Shown: positions 1-12,265, counted from the stretch's first letter. The stretch: 64,000 bases of DNA from Lytechinus variegatus (GCF_018143015.1 NC_054757.1:2218001-2282000), one strand, 5' to 3'. Translations and numbers: made by a program. The notes: generated from the letters alone by a model not told the origin.

Positions 1-270
1 TTCATTTGGCCATTGCTGCTTTAATTGTGCATCAAATTTCATGAATTTGGTATCATTGTAAAGAAGAATCATTCTTTCAGGTCATGTATTTGAATTTATT
101 CAAAGATTTTGTAACATAGCTTAAATTTTGATCTAAAATATGCTACAAAATAATCATTTTCACCTGACAAAAGTTACTATTTTCACACTTTATTCTTGTT
201 TAAGCCAAAATGATATTTAGATCATGATAAAGCTGAATATGTATGATATAGGTTTCAAAATAAGAATTAG

Positions 271-567
271 TTTAATCGGGTCAAGATCACGCTTTTCATT
301 TGCCAAGTACATAAAACAGCTTGAAAACAAGAATACTGGACTCTGATTGGTCAAAGAGACCTCACACTGGCAAATTCCAACGGTTCCAGTGCCTGGGTTC
401 ATGGGAAGGTCACATTTCCCATGTGGTAATCTCCTCAAATACCCCGAGCCTGTTGTTCTGTGAACCCTTATCCAGCCAATCAGAACTCTGGGTTTCATGC
501 AAGTACAAAATTTCAGAAATCTCGTCTTGTTCCTTGGTGGGAAAAGTGTGATCTTGACCCGATTAAA
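271..567. mobile_element. MITE with TIR TTTAATCGGGTCAAGATCAC
   Basis: Inverted ends of about 25 bp: TTTAATCGGGTCAAGATCAC at 271-290 and its complement ending near 567, with few differences. No coding capacity, about 300 bp long. Superfamily not assigned because no clear target duplication is seen. Short frames inside it are not genes. Confidence 0.7.
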
Positions 568-1257
568 AGGTGCCGCATATCAAGAGTGGCATTGTGAGAA
601 AGTACAGAAGTTCAGCTTTACGGTGATAATATAGATATCATTGACGCTCAAAATAAAAAGTTTTGCACAATTTGCAAAATCAAACAGAGGAAGAAAATTC
701 AGTTTTGAGGCACATTTTCAGGCTAGAAATTTACTTATTTAACAAAATATTGTATACAAAATAAATGACCAATATGAAAGAGTAACATTTACTCTATCTG
801 ATGGTGCAATAATATTTCATTTAACTTGAGGTTAAAACAGGTCATTTCTTAGAGAAAGAAAATCTAACGTATCACAAGATTTTGCAAGGAGGATTCAGCC
901 ACGAGATGATTTGGATGAATCTGCCCTTTTTGCTCATTAGCATAGGGACCTGTGTTCTGACTGTACACTGCCTTCTTGGCTTTTGTCATGGAAAGCATTT
1001 GCGCAATACAGATTGGCCAATCTACATGTATACGCCAGATAATCAAAATTCTGCATGGTTTCAATTTTCCGGCTTTCTGATCACCCCAACGATTTTGCAA
1101 TGGTTTTCTTTCTAGACATAGTCTGCCTTCTTCAATTCTACTCCATTCTTGCCATCTTTCTTCAAAAATCTACCATAAAATAGTGGATATTCCACTCCCT
1201 ATCAATCTTACAGTAGCTCCCTTCATAGGCAGATGAGATCATCTTCTCAAGCTCACC
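568..1257. other. No recognisable feature
   Basis: AT-rich sequence with only short chance open frames. No gene, RNA or repeat structure was recognised. Confidence 0.5.
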
Positions 1258-1265
1258 ATACATGT

Positions 1266-2049
1266 AGGGACAGTGATTTTCCGCGATCGCGGAAAACGGA
1301 CGGAATTCACGGAAAAGGCATTTTGAAACGGAAAGTGGCATTTCAAACGGAAAATCACGGAAAACGTATTTTCCCTCAAAATACACAGAATAGCAACAGA
1401 AATTACTCCAAAATAACAACAAAATGAGAATATTAAATGGCCACAAAACCCCAGAAAACACGATCTCACTTCGCTACAATCATGACAATTCACACATCGT
1501 GATTGCTCTCGACATCAGCACACTCGATAGTACCCCGCGATCGTACCCGGCCGGCCGGGTTGAGCTTCACATCGCTCAACTGCACGGTCGTGTGTTGCTG
1601 CCCTCTACGTTTGAAGATGTAACAGCACGATATCGTGGTCTTAAAATCCAAGATGGCGGATTGGCGAAAGTCGTTGACTGATGATAACGATGTCCAAAAA
1701 ACCCCAAATTATGGATGAAATTTAATTTCACCGTAAAATAATGCTAATTATGTGAAAGGTGAGGATGTATGCATGCTAAATCAGTTTGAAAAATCATTAA
1801 ATACACCAGCATAGATCCGATTAGAACGGATTCTATTGTGTTGTTGGTACAGTAGCAGATACAAATTTTGGCCAGTGCGAGTGTATGCGCTTTGATTTTG
1901 CTATTCAATGTGTAAACGGAATTGTCACTTTTCCGTGTGTACAACGTCTATGGGGAAACGGAATTTCCGTTTTCTGACGTGCTGAAACGGAATTTGAGAT
2001 TTTCTGAAACGGAAAAGGCCATTTTTTGAAACGGAAAATCACTGTCCCT
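1266..2049. mobile_element. Non-autonomous TIR element, copy 1, with near-perfect 8-bp TSD
   Basis: Ends AGGGACAGTGATTTTCCG and the complement ending ACTGTCCCT, with related CGGAAAA repeats inside each end. Flanks are atacatgt (1258-1265) and atacatga (2050-2057), 7 of 8 bases the same, as expected for an 8-bp-TSD superfamily such as hAT. 784 bp, no transposase. A second copy at 29479-33867 is split by a giant palindrome. Confidence 0.8.
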
Positions 2050-2057
2050 ATACATGA

Positions 2058-3344
2058 TGCTTCTCGTAGAGCTTTGAAACGCTCCTTCTATCCTCATACT
2101 GTGAGAATCTGGAAGAGACTTCCCAATGCAGCTATCAAGTATCAATACACCGTCTCTTACTCCTTTCCAGGTGGTTGCCTTCCCAGTTATTAGAAATTGG
2201 AAGCCACCTGCTGGACTTCGATTATTGTCAACCAAAAGACCATGATTTTAGTTGCACCCTCCACTTTTTATTGAAAATAACCTCAAACATCACTGTCGAC
2301 CATTGAATGCACATCCACCCATTCCAATTTAGCTTCCAGTATGAGCGGCAAAAAGGATTATTTCTTCAAGGTTCAAGGTGCACAAATATGGGACAAAATG
2401 ACATCAACTACCTCCCAAAAAGGTCCCACACATGAGGGTACCTTGCATAAATTCATCAATTCTATAGCACTGCTCACATAATAAAGCCAGCTTATGGTAC
2501 TCCACAAATAAAAAAAAATACTTAACTGGTAGAATCTTATGACCCTATTTATTTTTTTAACCCAAAACATCCCGTAAAGGAGAGATGATTTTTACTGAAA
2601 ATATAGCAGCCAACATGACATATGCGGTGCGAAACAATTCAGCGGCTCTCGCACGCTATGACGCATCAACAGTCAATCACTTCAAAACAAAACTAGACAA
2701 GTTTTGGTCTGCATGGCATTATGCTCATGCATGGGATTAGTACTAGTCACTGCATTGGCACAGCAAAGGACAAATAGCACAGATAGCGATTTATCCAAGC
2801 TAGGAAGACAACGTACAGTACAAGATAGACCTGGAAACTTGACTGCAGACACAACTGTATTTTTCCAGTAGATGCGGTATAAAGGTATAAAGGTATGACT
2901 TTTGAACGCGCGATGCTCTAAATGGCACGCCTATGTCCAACATAGGGCAGGGGATGACATACATGTAGACCAAAAGCTTCGGTCTCTGTTTTATTGGTTG
3001 TCCCGCAAAACTCTGTTGGCTCCACTCACCAATTACAGAGACCGAAGTTCTTACTCGATCTGTACAGGGACTCAATGGCCATATGTTTATGTGAGTCCTT
3101 CACGTTCATGATTTCGTGGAGCTCAATAAATCGCTCTCCTTATTTTTTCGAGGACCTAAATTGAGCTCCTCAGAATCACTCTCCTACATGGACATATGAG
3201 CTCAATAATGCAATACATGCATGCTATATGTAAATTGTAGATTTTTCTTAAAATTGTAAATTCAATAGCTGTGTAGCTATTAATTAATCTGTGGTGAAAC
3301 TACTTGTACATGTAGGCCTGGGTCATTATGTTTACAAAATATCC
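2058..3344. other. No recognisable gene
   Basis: AT-rich region with short chance frames only. A small hairpin occurs: ggagctcaat at 3118-3127 and its complement at 3160-3169. Confidence 0.45.
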
Positions 3345-3850
3345 TGCTCCTGCTTTAAAAAAAAAACTTTACAAAACATTGCTAAAATTTCACATTTTAC
3401 ATCTTTTGAATCCATGAAATAGTCATCCGTATTCCATAATTCCTTGAAATTATTTTGATTTAGTTGAAAACTATCAGGAAAATGAAGAATATTCAGCTCT
3501 TTCCTGACTCTGATTGATGATGCTACAATCGGTAAATAGTGTAGTCCCAAATGTCTACTTCCATTCATAGTGTTGCAACAATAACTTAAAACGATAGTTT
3601 GATCATTTTACACTTGGTCAACACCATGAAAATCTACATATGGGACTACAATATTTACAGAGTTTAACATCATAAATCAGAGTGAGGAAAGAGGTGAATA
3701 TTCTTCATTTTTCGGTAGTTTCCAAATGCTGTTAATCAAAATAATTTCAAGGAATTATGGAAAATAGATGCCCATTTCATGAATATAAAGATGTAAAATG
3801 TGAAATTTCAGTTACTTTTGGTGAAGTTTTTTTTTTTTTCAAGGAGCGCA
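3345..3850. repeat. Foldback / inverted repeat, arms about 240 bp
   Basis: Sequence from about 3345 to 3600 is repeated as a diverged reverse complement from about 3606 to 3850. For example ccttgaaattattttgat in the left arm has its complement atcaaaataatttcaagg in the right arm, and gtagtccca pairs with tgggactac near the centre. No TSD identified. Probably an old foldback element or an inverted duplication. Confidence 0.7.
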
Positions 3851-4993
3851 ATTTTTTGTTCTCCTTATTTTTTTAGGAGCACAGTAGGAGCGCCAGCGCA
3901 ATCAGGCTCCTCAAAAATGAAGGTCTGTTATCATCATCATCATTCGTTAAAGTACAGTCCACCAGGTTGGTGTAATGTAGCCTAATGTTGTTATGTATTA
4001 AGTTCGGATAAACAAGGAAAGTGGGAGTTGCACGACAGCTGAAGTAATCACTGTTTTTTTTCTCCTTTTAAGTTTATTTGATCCTGCTTTGGTGCATTTC
4101 AGGCCAAAACAGAATAATAATCGTTATTTTGGCCCAGTTCTTTTTACATATTTTTATGAAAAACAAAAATCGATGAGCCCCGTCCGGGGGATTTTATATT
4201 GTTTACCCCTTAAATAAGGCTTAATGGCGGCTGCACGATCACAAGCCGCCTATTTACGAGAAATTAAAAGAATTAAAAATGTTTTAAAAATCCTTAAAAC
4301 AGACGGCTGCCAGCTATCTAGTGATGTCGAATCTCGGCTGTGAAACCTGGCAACACAGACAGACATTTCAACATGTTCAAGATTTTATGATTTTATTTAT
4401 AATCTAGGCTTAGGCCTAGATCTAGATGGAATTTGAAAATGAACATTGCAATTAATAGGCAAATAGGGTCAATCAAAGTTATATTTAACAAACATCATTT
4501 GCATTTTGTCATGTTGGTGCAAACTGCAAAGATCACACTCCAGCCTGGAATCATGGAATATCATCATTTTGTGAAAAGAAATTTCAATTAGATTTAGAAC
4601 AAAAAAATAGATTGCAGAATAATAACAATTAACATGTCGACAGTCAAATCTACCCTACGAACAGGTACCGTACTTGATAGTATCCTGATAGTACTTGGCG
4701 GCTTATCATGCTTATTGGCCGTGTTATACCCAGTTGTTGTGTGTCCGGACGATCAATTTTAGAAAGTCATTTGGAAAAAAATACAAGCAAAGATTAATCA
4801 ATTTATAGTGCAGAATGTTAGACAATATTATAGAGAACAAAATAGAAGATGATTGCAACTATTGAATTCATATTTTCAGTGTAATCCAAAGACAAAAAAA
4901 AGAAGGCTTCAAAATACATAAAGTGTCCGGATACCTGACCCCCCAAATTGTTCTACTGTTCAAACATGTCAAATGGGGAAAGGAAGTAATGAG
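3851..4993. other. No recognisable gene
   Basis: AT-rich sequence without long frames or clear repeat ends. Nothing further can be supported. Confidence 0.45.
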
Positions 4994-5466
4994 GAATCTT
5001 GGAAAGACTTCCATATGTCCCCTCCACTAATTTTAAAAAATACTTCCCCACAAAAACCCCCTTCTGTCTTTCTCTTCTTTCTTCTTTTTTTTTTCTTCTA
5101 ACTTCCGGTGGGAACTTAGCTTGGATACGAACCTCTCGCTGCAGAACGAAGCATCTCCAGTCTGTCGCCTTACTCACTGAGCTAGCAGGAATTGTTGAAA
5201 GCCATGGGTTTCATAACAATTATCAACCGATATTACGACTAGTCTACTCTCCAAGATAAGAGTATTGGGTATTTATTTTTCTGACTAAATAAACCGATGC
5301 CATTAGGAATTACTGACTCGAATTTTTGACGGAATAAAGCCATATTTATGTATCCGATTTTTCCTTCTTAAATCTCTTAGATATATGTTAGATAATTCTT
5401 GATAAACCTCCATATTTTTTTTTCAATTTTAGTGGAGGGGACATATGGAAGTCTTGCCGGAATCTT
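4994..5466. repeat. Inverted-repeat-flanked segment
   Basis: The left end contains gacttccatatgtcccctcc (5006-5025) and the right end its complement ggaggggacatatggaagtc, about 400 bp apart, each with further A/T-rich matching. A tRNA-like SINE head lies inside on the minus strand. It could be a TIR element carrying a SINE; TSD not resolved. Confidence 0.55.
5117..5190 (-). repeat. tRNA-derived SINE head
   Basis: The minus strand reads a Pol III A-box-like TAGCTCAGTGAGTAAGG and a B-box-like GGTTCGTATCC at tRNA-like spacing. The acceptor stem does not close, so this is a SINE or tRNA pseudogene rather than a functional tRNA. Confidence 0.5.
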
Positions 5467-6048
5467 TTCTGAATACCCCCCCCCCCTCGGGCTACGAACA
5501 CCGCCTCGCAGACCCGGGCCGTGACGGCCGGCGGCGCGGCGGAGGTTGTTTGTCCAAGATCCAACGCTAGTATTATTAAGTTTTAATGCTAGAAATCCCA
5601 TTCATCATGACGGCGGGGAAATGGTATGGGGCCAACTTTCTCAGGAAGTAAATACATTGAGTAACAAGACATAAGTCAAACATTTCACCAACAAAACATA
5701 CATGATATTACCTAGTACATTCTTCTCTAATATTTGATGCAACGTCGTTGTTTTGGTTTTGCTCTCGTTTAGAAAATAAATCATCCAAAGTTTCAGCAAC
5801 AAAGCGACATGTATTTCGCCATTTTGAAACCGTAGAGGCTTAACAGGTATAGTGCGCATGCGCATATCAGATGAAAACATTGCGGCCCTCAACGGCGATA
5901 AACCATACATGTTGTTGACTGTGAGAATAAACACTGATAAATGGGCTGAGATCCCTGGCCAAGATGTTCGTTGACAAGTTTGCTCATTTCAAGAAATGGA
6001 GTATACAGTTTTAAGGAAATTTATCCTGGTTCAATTATTTTACATATT
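5467..6048. other. No recognisable gene
   Basis: Starts with a C-run and a GC-rich patch (5470-5545), then ordinary AT-rich sequence. A weak 97-codon frame on the minus strand (5641-5934) has no recognisable domain. Confidence 0.4.
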
Positions 6049-7910
6049 TAATTTGATTGATTGATTTTATTTGGCAAGTCACCATAACATATATACAGTA
6101 GCATTAAAACAACAGGCTTGCACAGGATGACCCACGAAAGCTCGAAAGCTTATTTCCAGTGGGGTCCTGAATTAAGATAATAAAATGGTTCAATTATACT
6201 ATTTACATATTAAAAATGAAGGAAAAAAATCAGAATTTAGTATTACCAATAAACAAGATATATAGACAATAAATTAGATATATACAAGAATATAACGAAG
6301 AAGAAGAAGAAAAGAAGGAGAAGAAGAAGGAAGAGGAGCAACAGAAGAATAGTGGGGACGAGGAGTAGAAGGAGACGGAAGAAACTGATAACGAAGGAAA
6401 ATAAATAAGGAGAAGAACAACAGCAAAAACGGTGACGACAATAACAACACGAACAGGAGAATAGGAAGAGATAAAAGAAATAGAAAGAATAGAAGAAAGA
6501 ACATATCGAAGCTTCAATCACACTATGTAAAATACATAATAATACCTGGTAGAGAAGAGAAAAGACCTAGGTCAGTATTCAGGCTAAATCAACCGTATAA
6601 CATATCATTTTCATCTTCTTTTTGACTCTCAAGTGAAAGATATTCTTTCAATTTCCTCTTAAAATGCAAAAAGTTTCCTATTTCCTTTATATAATTGGGA
6701 AGGGAATTCCAATGTTTTATAGCATTGTAATAAAAGGAGTTACCAATACTCCCTATCCTTTCTGGTAAGCAAAAGTTGAAATGGCTGTTTCTTGTATTAT
6801 AGTTATGTATTTCGGTAACGAGATTAAAGTTTGATCCAATGTAATGGTTCGATCTATTGTGATAGATTTTATGCACATGGTGCAAAATAAGCTGCTTTGA
6901 TCTTTTGTTGACTTCAAGAAAACCTGCTCCAGTGAGTTCGGTATAGCCAACATGGGTTCTGGGACCAGAACAGTTAATGAATCTAACCATTTTATTCTGT
7001 ATAATTTTCAATTTCTTTTATCGAGTTCGCTTATGCCACTAAACCAAGCAGGGTTAGCATAGTCAAATAAACTCTGAATAAGTGCAAAACAGAGAATACG
7101 CCTTGCTTTTTGATCCATACAACTTTGATACCTGTACAAAAATTTCAAACGGGCATTCGCCTTTTTTACGATTGATTCTACTAAAGATGAAAATGAAAGG
7201 GAGCTAGTCAACTCAATGCCTAAATACTTTACAGATTCTTTCCTCTGAATTATCTTATTATTGTATGATACTTCAAATTCAAATGAAGTTTTATGATTAC
7301 TTTTAGAACAAAACATAATGCTTTCGGTTTTGCCTAAATGTAACGATAATCTATTATCAGTCATCCAATCGACACATGTAGACAGCTGTTCGCTAAGTTT
7401 TTCCTCAACCAATTTTGGGTTGGAATTTGAACAAAGTAGTACGCTATCATCTGCATACAATAATAATTTACAGCCAGCTTTTATACAAATAGACATGTCA
7501 TTGATATAAGTTGAAAATAGGATTGGGCCTAAAATACTTCCCTGTGGAACTCCACACGTTATAGGCATAATTTTGGAACGAATATCGCGAATAGCCACTA
7601 CTTGATGTCGATTCGACAAGTAGGATTTGAACCATGCTACAGTAGCCTGGTTAAAACCCAATATTTGTAATTTTTTCAATAAGATGCCGTGATTAACTGT
7701 ATCAAATGCTTTTTGAAGATCTAGAAGCACCATCCCAACGAATTGTCCCTTAGAAATATTTGTTCTCAGATAATCAGTCAAGTGAATAAGGCATGTCTCG
7801 GTCGAATAGTCATGTCGAAAACCTGACTGATATTCGTAAATCATATCAGTTTCTTTAAAATATTTTTCGTATTTATATTTAATTCGTACGGTACATGTTA
7901 TGCAGTAATG
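6049..7910 (-). mobile_element. 5'-truncated non-LTR retrotransposon (CR1/Jockey-like)
   Basis: Minus-strand remnant with a reverse transcriptase followed by a C-terminal region containing HWNSLP, typical of CR1/L2/Jockey-type elements. The 3' end is probably at the ATCA-repeat tail complementary to 6049-6071. No endonuclease domain remains and the element stops at about 7910, as expected from incomplete target-primed reverse transcription. A purine-rich (GAA/GGA) tract fills 6295-6480. Clade is not certain. Confidence 0.8.
6589..7908 (-). pseudogene. Reverse transcriptase pseudogene of the non-LTR element
   Basis: RT motifs in order, numbering from the Met at 7844: FDTVNH (47-52, catalytic Asp), GVPQGSILGPILF (98-110), YADD (130-133, catalytic Asp pair), KTESIMF and KYLGIEL. 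The frame is open back to 7908 without a Met. Near 7010 a one-base shift ends this frame, and the protein resumes in another frame as KIIQNKMVRF, running to a stop at 6589. The catalytic residues are present, but the truncation and frameshift make it non-functional as it stands. Confidence 0.88.
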
Positions 7911-7947
7911 AGGGTCCTCTTTTTAAACATAGGAAAGTTATAAGACG

Positions 7948-7977
7948 TGCGTGTGTGTGTGTGTGTGAGAGAGAGAG
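7948..7977. repeat. (GT)n(GA)n microsatellite
   Basis: Compound dinucleotide run of GT followed by GA. No associated gene. Confidence 0.9.
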
Positions 7978-8249
7978 TGGTATGGTGTGAGGATGGATGT
8001 TTGTGGCTGATTATTGAGTTAATTTGAGATAATATAGCTTGTTAATGTCAATGTGTTTAAATAGTCTTGAACTTATTGTCAGCCTGTACTGTTTGTTACT
8101 GTTATTTTATGAAAACCAATAAAAACAGAAAAAAAAGGTTTCCTGGAAAGTTTGACCGTTAAGAGAACACGTCTTACTGAGAATGAAATGACGCGAATGA
8201 AAGAAAGTGAAAGCAATAACAAAAATAATAATCTATTCATAATTAATGA

Positions 8250-8467
8250 TGTGGGGGCGTCGTTGTCTAGTGATTATGACTCTCGTCTTTCAATCTTGGT
8301 TCGACCAGCCCCTATCCCCGCCATGGCGTGTTTCGATCCTTCAGCAAGAAATTTACCAACATTGTGCTGCACTCAACCCAGGTGAGGTAAATGGGTACCC
8401 GGCAGGAAGAAATTCCTTGAATGCCAGAGCGCCTGTAGGCAGCACGCTCGATAGCCAGCGGGGTTAA
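8250..8467 (+). repeat. tRNA-derived SINE family 1, plus strand
   Basis: The head carries degenerate A and B boxes (cgttgtctagtgattatg; ggttcgacc). The body gtgctgcactcaacccaggt plus gggtacccgg and ttccttgaatgc is shared, in opposite orientation, with copies near 18870-19690 and 63081-63300. It ends in a short TAATAATG tail. Confidence 0.75.
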
Positions 8468-9258
8468 TAATGCATAATTGAGTATACTTGCTCAATATTA
8501 TTATCAGGGCGATTCCATGCTAGAAAAATCAGCCATTTTGCAACATTTTTCAACCTATTGTCCAAACAAACGAAGAACTTCAATTTGTTTTGTGGTAATA
8601 ATAGCATAGGCGGATCCAGGGGGCCGAGGGGCCCCCCCCCCCGAAACTGTTGGCGGAGCAAAAAAGAAGAAAAGGGGGGAAAAGGAAAAGAGAGGAGAAA
8701 AAAGAAGATGAGGAAGACGAGTGATTTTTTAAATCAAATTGAGTGGAAGACTTGGAAAACAAAAATAATCTTTCATGTCACTGTATAAAATTTTCGCTCG
8801 CGCTTTGCACTCGCATTGCCTGTTATAGGTGATTTACATTACTTGTTCAGTATGGAGCTTAAATATCAAGTTTGGAAGTCAACATATTTCTCTTCGTAAA
8901 TCGAACTTTTAATATTTTGTGTGATTTACAAATTTATTTTGATAAAGTGCTCTGTAAAAATGTCAGTTTTATAGTCTGGATAATACCATTTTCTGCTCGT
9001 GCTGCGCACTCGCAAATTTTTATTAATCAGGTACTTATTATTTTCGCGTATTCCATAAAGTTTTCAAAATATCACTTTTCACGTCTGATTGTCAAAACGT
9101 ATCAGCTAACGCTGCACTCTCGAATTTTGAAGTTATGTATGTCTCAATATTTGATTATACAACAAACTACTTAAAATACCTTTTTCATGACAATTTCTAA
9201 AAAAAAATGTCTCGCAATTTGCGCTCGCCTTAATCTTAATGGTGAAAATATATCAACT

Positions 9259-9375
9259 CAGTGGCGGACCGTGACCCGGAGGAGAAAAAGCATTGGGGGG
9301 GGGCACAGCATTGTTCACAGACAATGCAGTGCCCCCCCCCAATGCTTTGCTCCTCCGGGTCACGGTCCGCTACTG
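9259..9375. mobile_element. 117-bp hairpin hAT-like MITE with perfect 8-bp TSD
   Basis: Begins CAGTGGCGGACCGTGACCC and ends with its near-perfect complement GGGTCACGGTCCGCTACTG. Arms are about 45-48 bp and include G and C runs. Flanks are tatcaact at 9251-9258 and again at 9376-9383, an exact 8-bp target duplication, with CAGTGGCG ends as in hAT elements. Inserted inside the 8605-11126 element, so it is younger. Confidence 0.92.
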
Positions 9376-9491
9376 TATCAACTGATGCATCCTATTTATA
9401 ATGACAAAAGTGCTTGAAATGTCCAGTTTTTAGGCCATAATATCATCAGATTTCGCGCCCTCAATATAGGCATTTATCAATAAGATACTAA

Positions 9492-10075
9492 AGGGGAATG
9501 AATCCTTTGGAACAAATAGGCTTGTGTAGAAACAGAAAAATCAAAGAATAAGAATAAAGAAAGTTTGAGAAAAATCGGACAAATAATGAGAAAGTTATGA
9601 GCATTTGAATATTGCGATCACTAATGCTCAGGAGATAGCAATTTGGCAATGCGACAAAGATGTGTGATGTCACTTGTGAACAACTCTCCCCATTACTTTA
9701 GTATATATTTCACTTGAATTGCCTCTTTTATCACATCTATCCATAGATCATGTGTTCTTTCTACATGAGGGCATGTAATACATATTTTTTTTTTAAGAAT
9801 ACATCATGGATAGAGAGTTTGTATCATCATAAGAAAAAGCAAAAAGAGACATTTTGAGGGTATTTTATAGTCCACCAAAGGGAAAGTTGTTCATCAGTGA
9901 CATCACACATCCTTGTTGCATTGCCAATGGGAGGATCTCCATAGCATTAGTGATTGCAATATTAAAATGCTCATAACTTTCTCATTATTTGTCCGATTTT
10001 TCTCAAACTTTCTTCTTATTCTTTGATTTTTCTGTTTCTACACAAGCCTATTTGTTCTAAAGGTTTCATTCCCCT
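9492..10075. mobile_element. MITE with long TIRs, AGGGGAATGAATCC family
   Basis: Arms of about 140 bp: AGGGGAATGAATCC... and the reverse complement ending ...TTTCATTCCCCT, sharing caaataggcttgtgtagaaa and gagaaagttatgagca. The right flank is TTAA and the left CTAA, suggesting a TTAA target with one later change. Nested in the 8605-11126 element. Confidence 0.85.
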
Positions 10076-11126
10076 TTAATTTAATAATTACCATTTCAGA
10101 TCATAATATAACAAAATTTCTGCTCGCGGTTTGTGTACGCATTATTAATGTACGAAGATCCCCTATTACTCAATCTTTTCATGATTTACAAAACATGAAT
10201 GGAATGTCCCGTTTTTAGGTCTGAATGTCAATTTTTCTCCTCGTACTTCGCGCTCGCATCAATTATTAAGTTATATAGCTATCCTGTTCAATAATTGATT
10301 AAAATTTTCCATTCTTTATGTAAAATGTCAAAATTTTCATCTCGCGCTTCGCGCTCGCATTATTTCATTGTTGAAATATGTAACGTCTTCATGGCTAAGT
10401 GCAAACAGTCCTTAATGGGTTCCTTTTCGAGCAGTACAAAACGTATATAAAAATTTTCTGCTCATGCTTTGCGCTCGCATTATTAATGTAGGGAAGATCC
10501 CCAATTACTCATCATCTTCATGATTTACAAAACGTACATAGAGTGTGTCGTTCAGTAGGTCCAAATCTCGAAATTTTCCGTTCGCGCTTCGCGCTTGCAT
10601 CAATTATTTAGTATTTATAATACTTATTCTGTTTAAGTTACAAAAAGTGCTTAGAACTTCCATTCTTTGGGTAAAAATGTCAAAAATTTTCAGCTCGCGC
10701 TTCGCGCTTGCATTAGTTGATTTTTAAAATATATAACGTCTTCATGACTAACTGCATGCAGTATTTAACAAGTACCTTTTTTATTAGTAAAACTGATGCT
10801 TTGCATTCCTCGTAACTATTTAGTTGCAAACACATATTTTTCAGGATAACACACATTGCCCCGAATGTTTAAATTTTTGGAAAAAATACATTAGATTAAA
10901 AGAAAAAAAAATAGCTCGCGCATCGTGCTCGCATTATATAAATAAGGATTATGATATGATATATTTATCTTGATTTATAAGAATAAAGCTAAGAAGTGAC
11001 TACTATATAGGACTACCCCTTGAAAGAAACAAAAATCATCTTCCAGCTGCCGATCGGGGAAAATATGGCTGAAAAAATTCCGCCCCCCCCCCCCCCCCCT
11101 ATTGGCGAAGGCTGGATCCGCCCCTG

Positions 11127-11672
11127 TAATAGAGTACTGGGTAGAAATATGAAAAATTACAACCAACGAAAATATGTTGTCCATGGGTGAATTAGAGGTG
11201 AAAATGTTGCGTGCATACGGGACATTTCTGAGTCCCGTACGACACACATTTTCGCCCTTAATTCAGTCATAATCAATTTGTTGGTAATCAATTTTTCACA
11301 TGACAACCCACTATAACTTTATTATTGACTAAAAATAATTTTTCATTTCTCAAGCAATCAGCTAAGAGACTAGTAATTGTTGACAAAATGTCCCGTATGA
11401 ATATGGAATCGCCCATCATCATCATTGTTACTGTGTAAAAGCAATGGAGAGGATATCAATGATCATTTGGAAACCAAATATAAAAAAAAAGATAAATATC
11501 AATTCAAACATATAACATTGAAAAACAGGGACGGCGCCAACGGGAGGGGCAGGGGCGACCACATGTATGATTTTTTTTATTGAAAAATTTGAGAAAAATT
11601 AAAAAGGTTTTATACAGGCTAGCGTTCAGACTCACTCGACTCTCCGTTTTGTTGACGATCAGTTATGATGCA
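11127..11672. other. No recognisable gene
   Basis: Contains a G-rich 'cagggacggcgccaacggg' patch at about 11526-11560 that resembles an element terminus, but no matching second end was found. Confidence 0.4.
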
Positions 11673-11676
11673 TTAA

Positions 11677-12265
11677 AGGTCATGTCCACCTCAGAAAAAT
11701 GTTGATTTGAATCAATAGAGAAACTTATGAGACAAGCACAATGCTGAAAATTTCATCAAAATCGGATGTAAAATAAGAAAGTTATGACATTTCAAAGTTT
11801 CGCTTATTTTTAACAAAATAGTTATATGAACGAGCTAGTTACATCCAAATGAGAGAGTCGATGATGTCACTCACTCACTATTTCTTTTGTTTTTTATTGT
11901 TTGAATTATTTCAACTTTTACGAATTTGACGATTAGGACCTCCTTGCCTGAAGCACATGATGGATTTGCACGTGTTCAGGGAGGAATGAAACTTCATTTC
12001 ACATGCATGACAATGACGAGAAAATAAAAATATTTCATATTTCATATAATAAAATACAAAAGAAATAGTGAGTGAGTGATGTCATAAGTTCCTCATTTGC
12101 ATACCGACCGAGATGAGCATATAACTGTTTTGTGAAATGAAGCGAAACTTTAAATGCCATAACTTCCTTATTTTACATCAGAATTCGATAAAATTTTCAG
12201 TGTTATGCTTGTTGAATTTTTCTCTTTTTATTCAAATCAAGTTTTTGTTGGGGTAGACTTGTCCT
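11677..12265. mobile_element. TTAA MITE, AGGTCAAGTCCACC family, copy a
   Basis: Ends AGGTCATGTCCACC and the complement ending ACTTGTCCT, flanked by TTAA at 11673-11676 and 12266-12269. The subterminal parts contain the shared aaatcggatgtaaaataag and caaatgagagagt blocks. No coding capacity. TTAA duplications point to a piggyBac-like or Kolobok-like transposase; which one is not decided. Confidence 0.88.

Larger units (their letters stand above)
8790..10935 (+). repeat. ~115-bp tandem repeats centred on an imperfect GC-rich palindrome
   Basis: The core 'ctcgcgcttcgcgctcgcat' or variants occur near 8796, 8994, 9213, 10122, 10236, 10340, 10459, 10580, 10692 and 10913, at spacings of about 105-120 bp in the cleaner part. 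Each core sits after an A/T-rich segment containing 'aaattttc'. More plus-strand copies lie at 15240-15600 and 16600-16850, and minus-strand copies inside 17731-18784. Confidence 0.85.
8605..11126. mobile_element. hAT-like non-autonomous element carrying GC-palindrome repeats
   Basis: Left end CATAGGCGGATCCAGGGGG with a G/C run. Right end is a C-run followed by GGCTGGATCCGCCCCTG (complement CAGGGGCGGATCCAGCC). The flanking direct repeat taatag occurs at 8599-8604 and 11127-11132. About 2.5 kb without coding capacity. The interior is filled by repeats bearing a GCTCGCGCTTCGCGCTCGC-like core. Two younger elements are nested at 9259-9375 and 9492-10075. Confidence 0.75.

Noticed and set aside
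6230..6521. Three overlapping Leu/Ser-rich frames on the minus strand resembling membrane proteins
   Set aside because: They translate the purine-rich tract downstream of the retrotransposon and overlap each other in all three frames.
8790..10935. CRISPR-like array of repeats with spacers
   Set aside because: The repeats are diverged, the unit is about 115 bp with related A/T-rich spacers, the setting is a eukaryotic genome and there are no cas genes.
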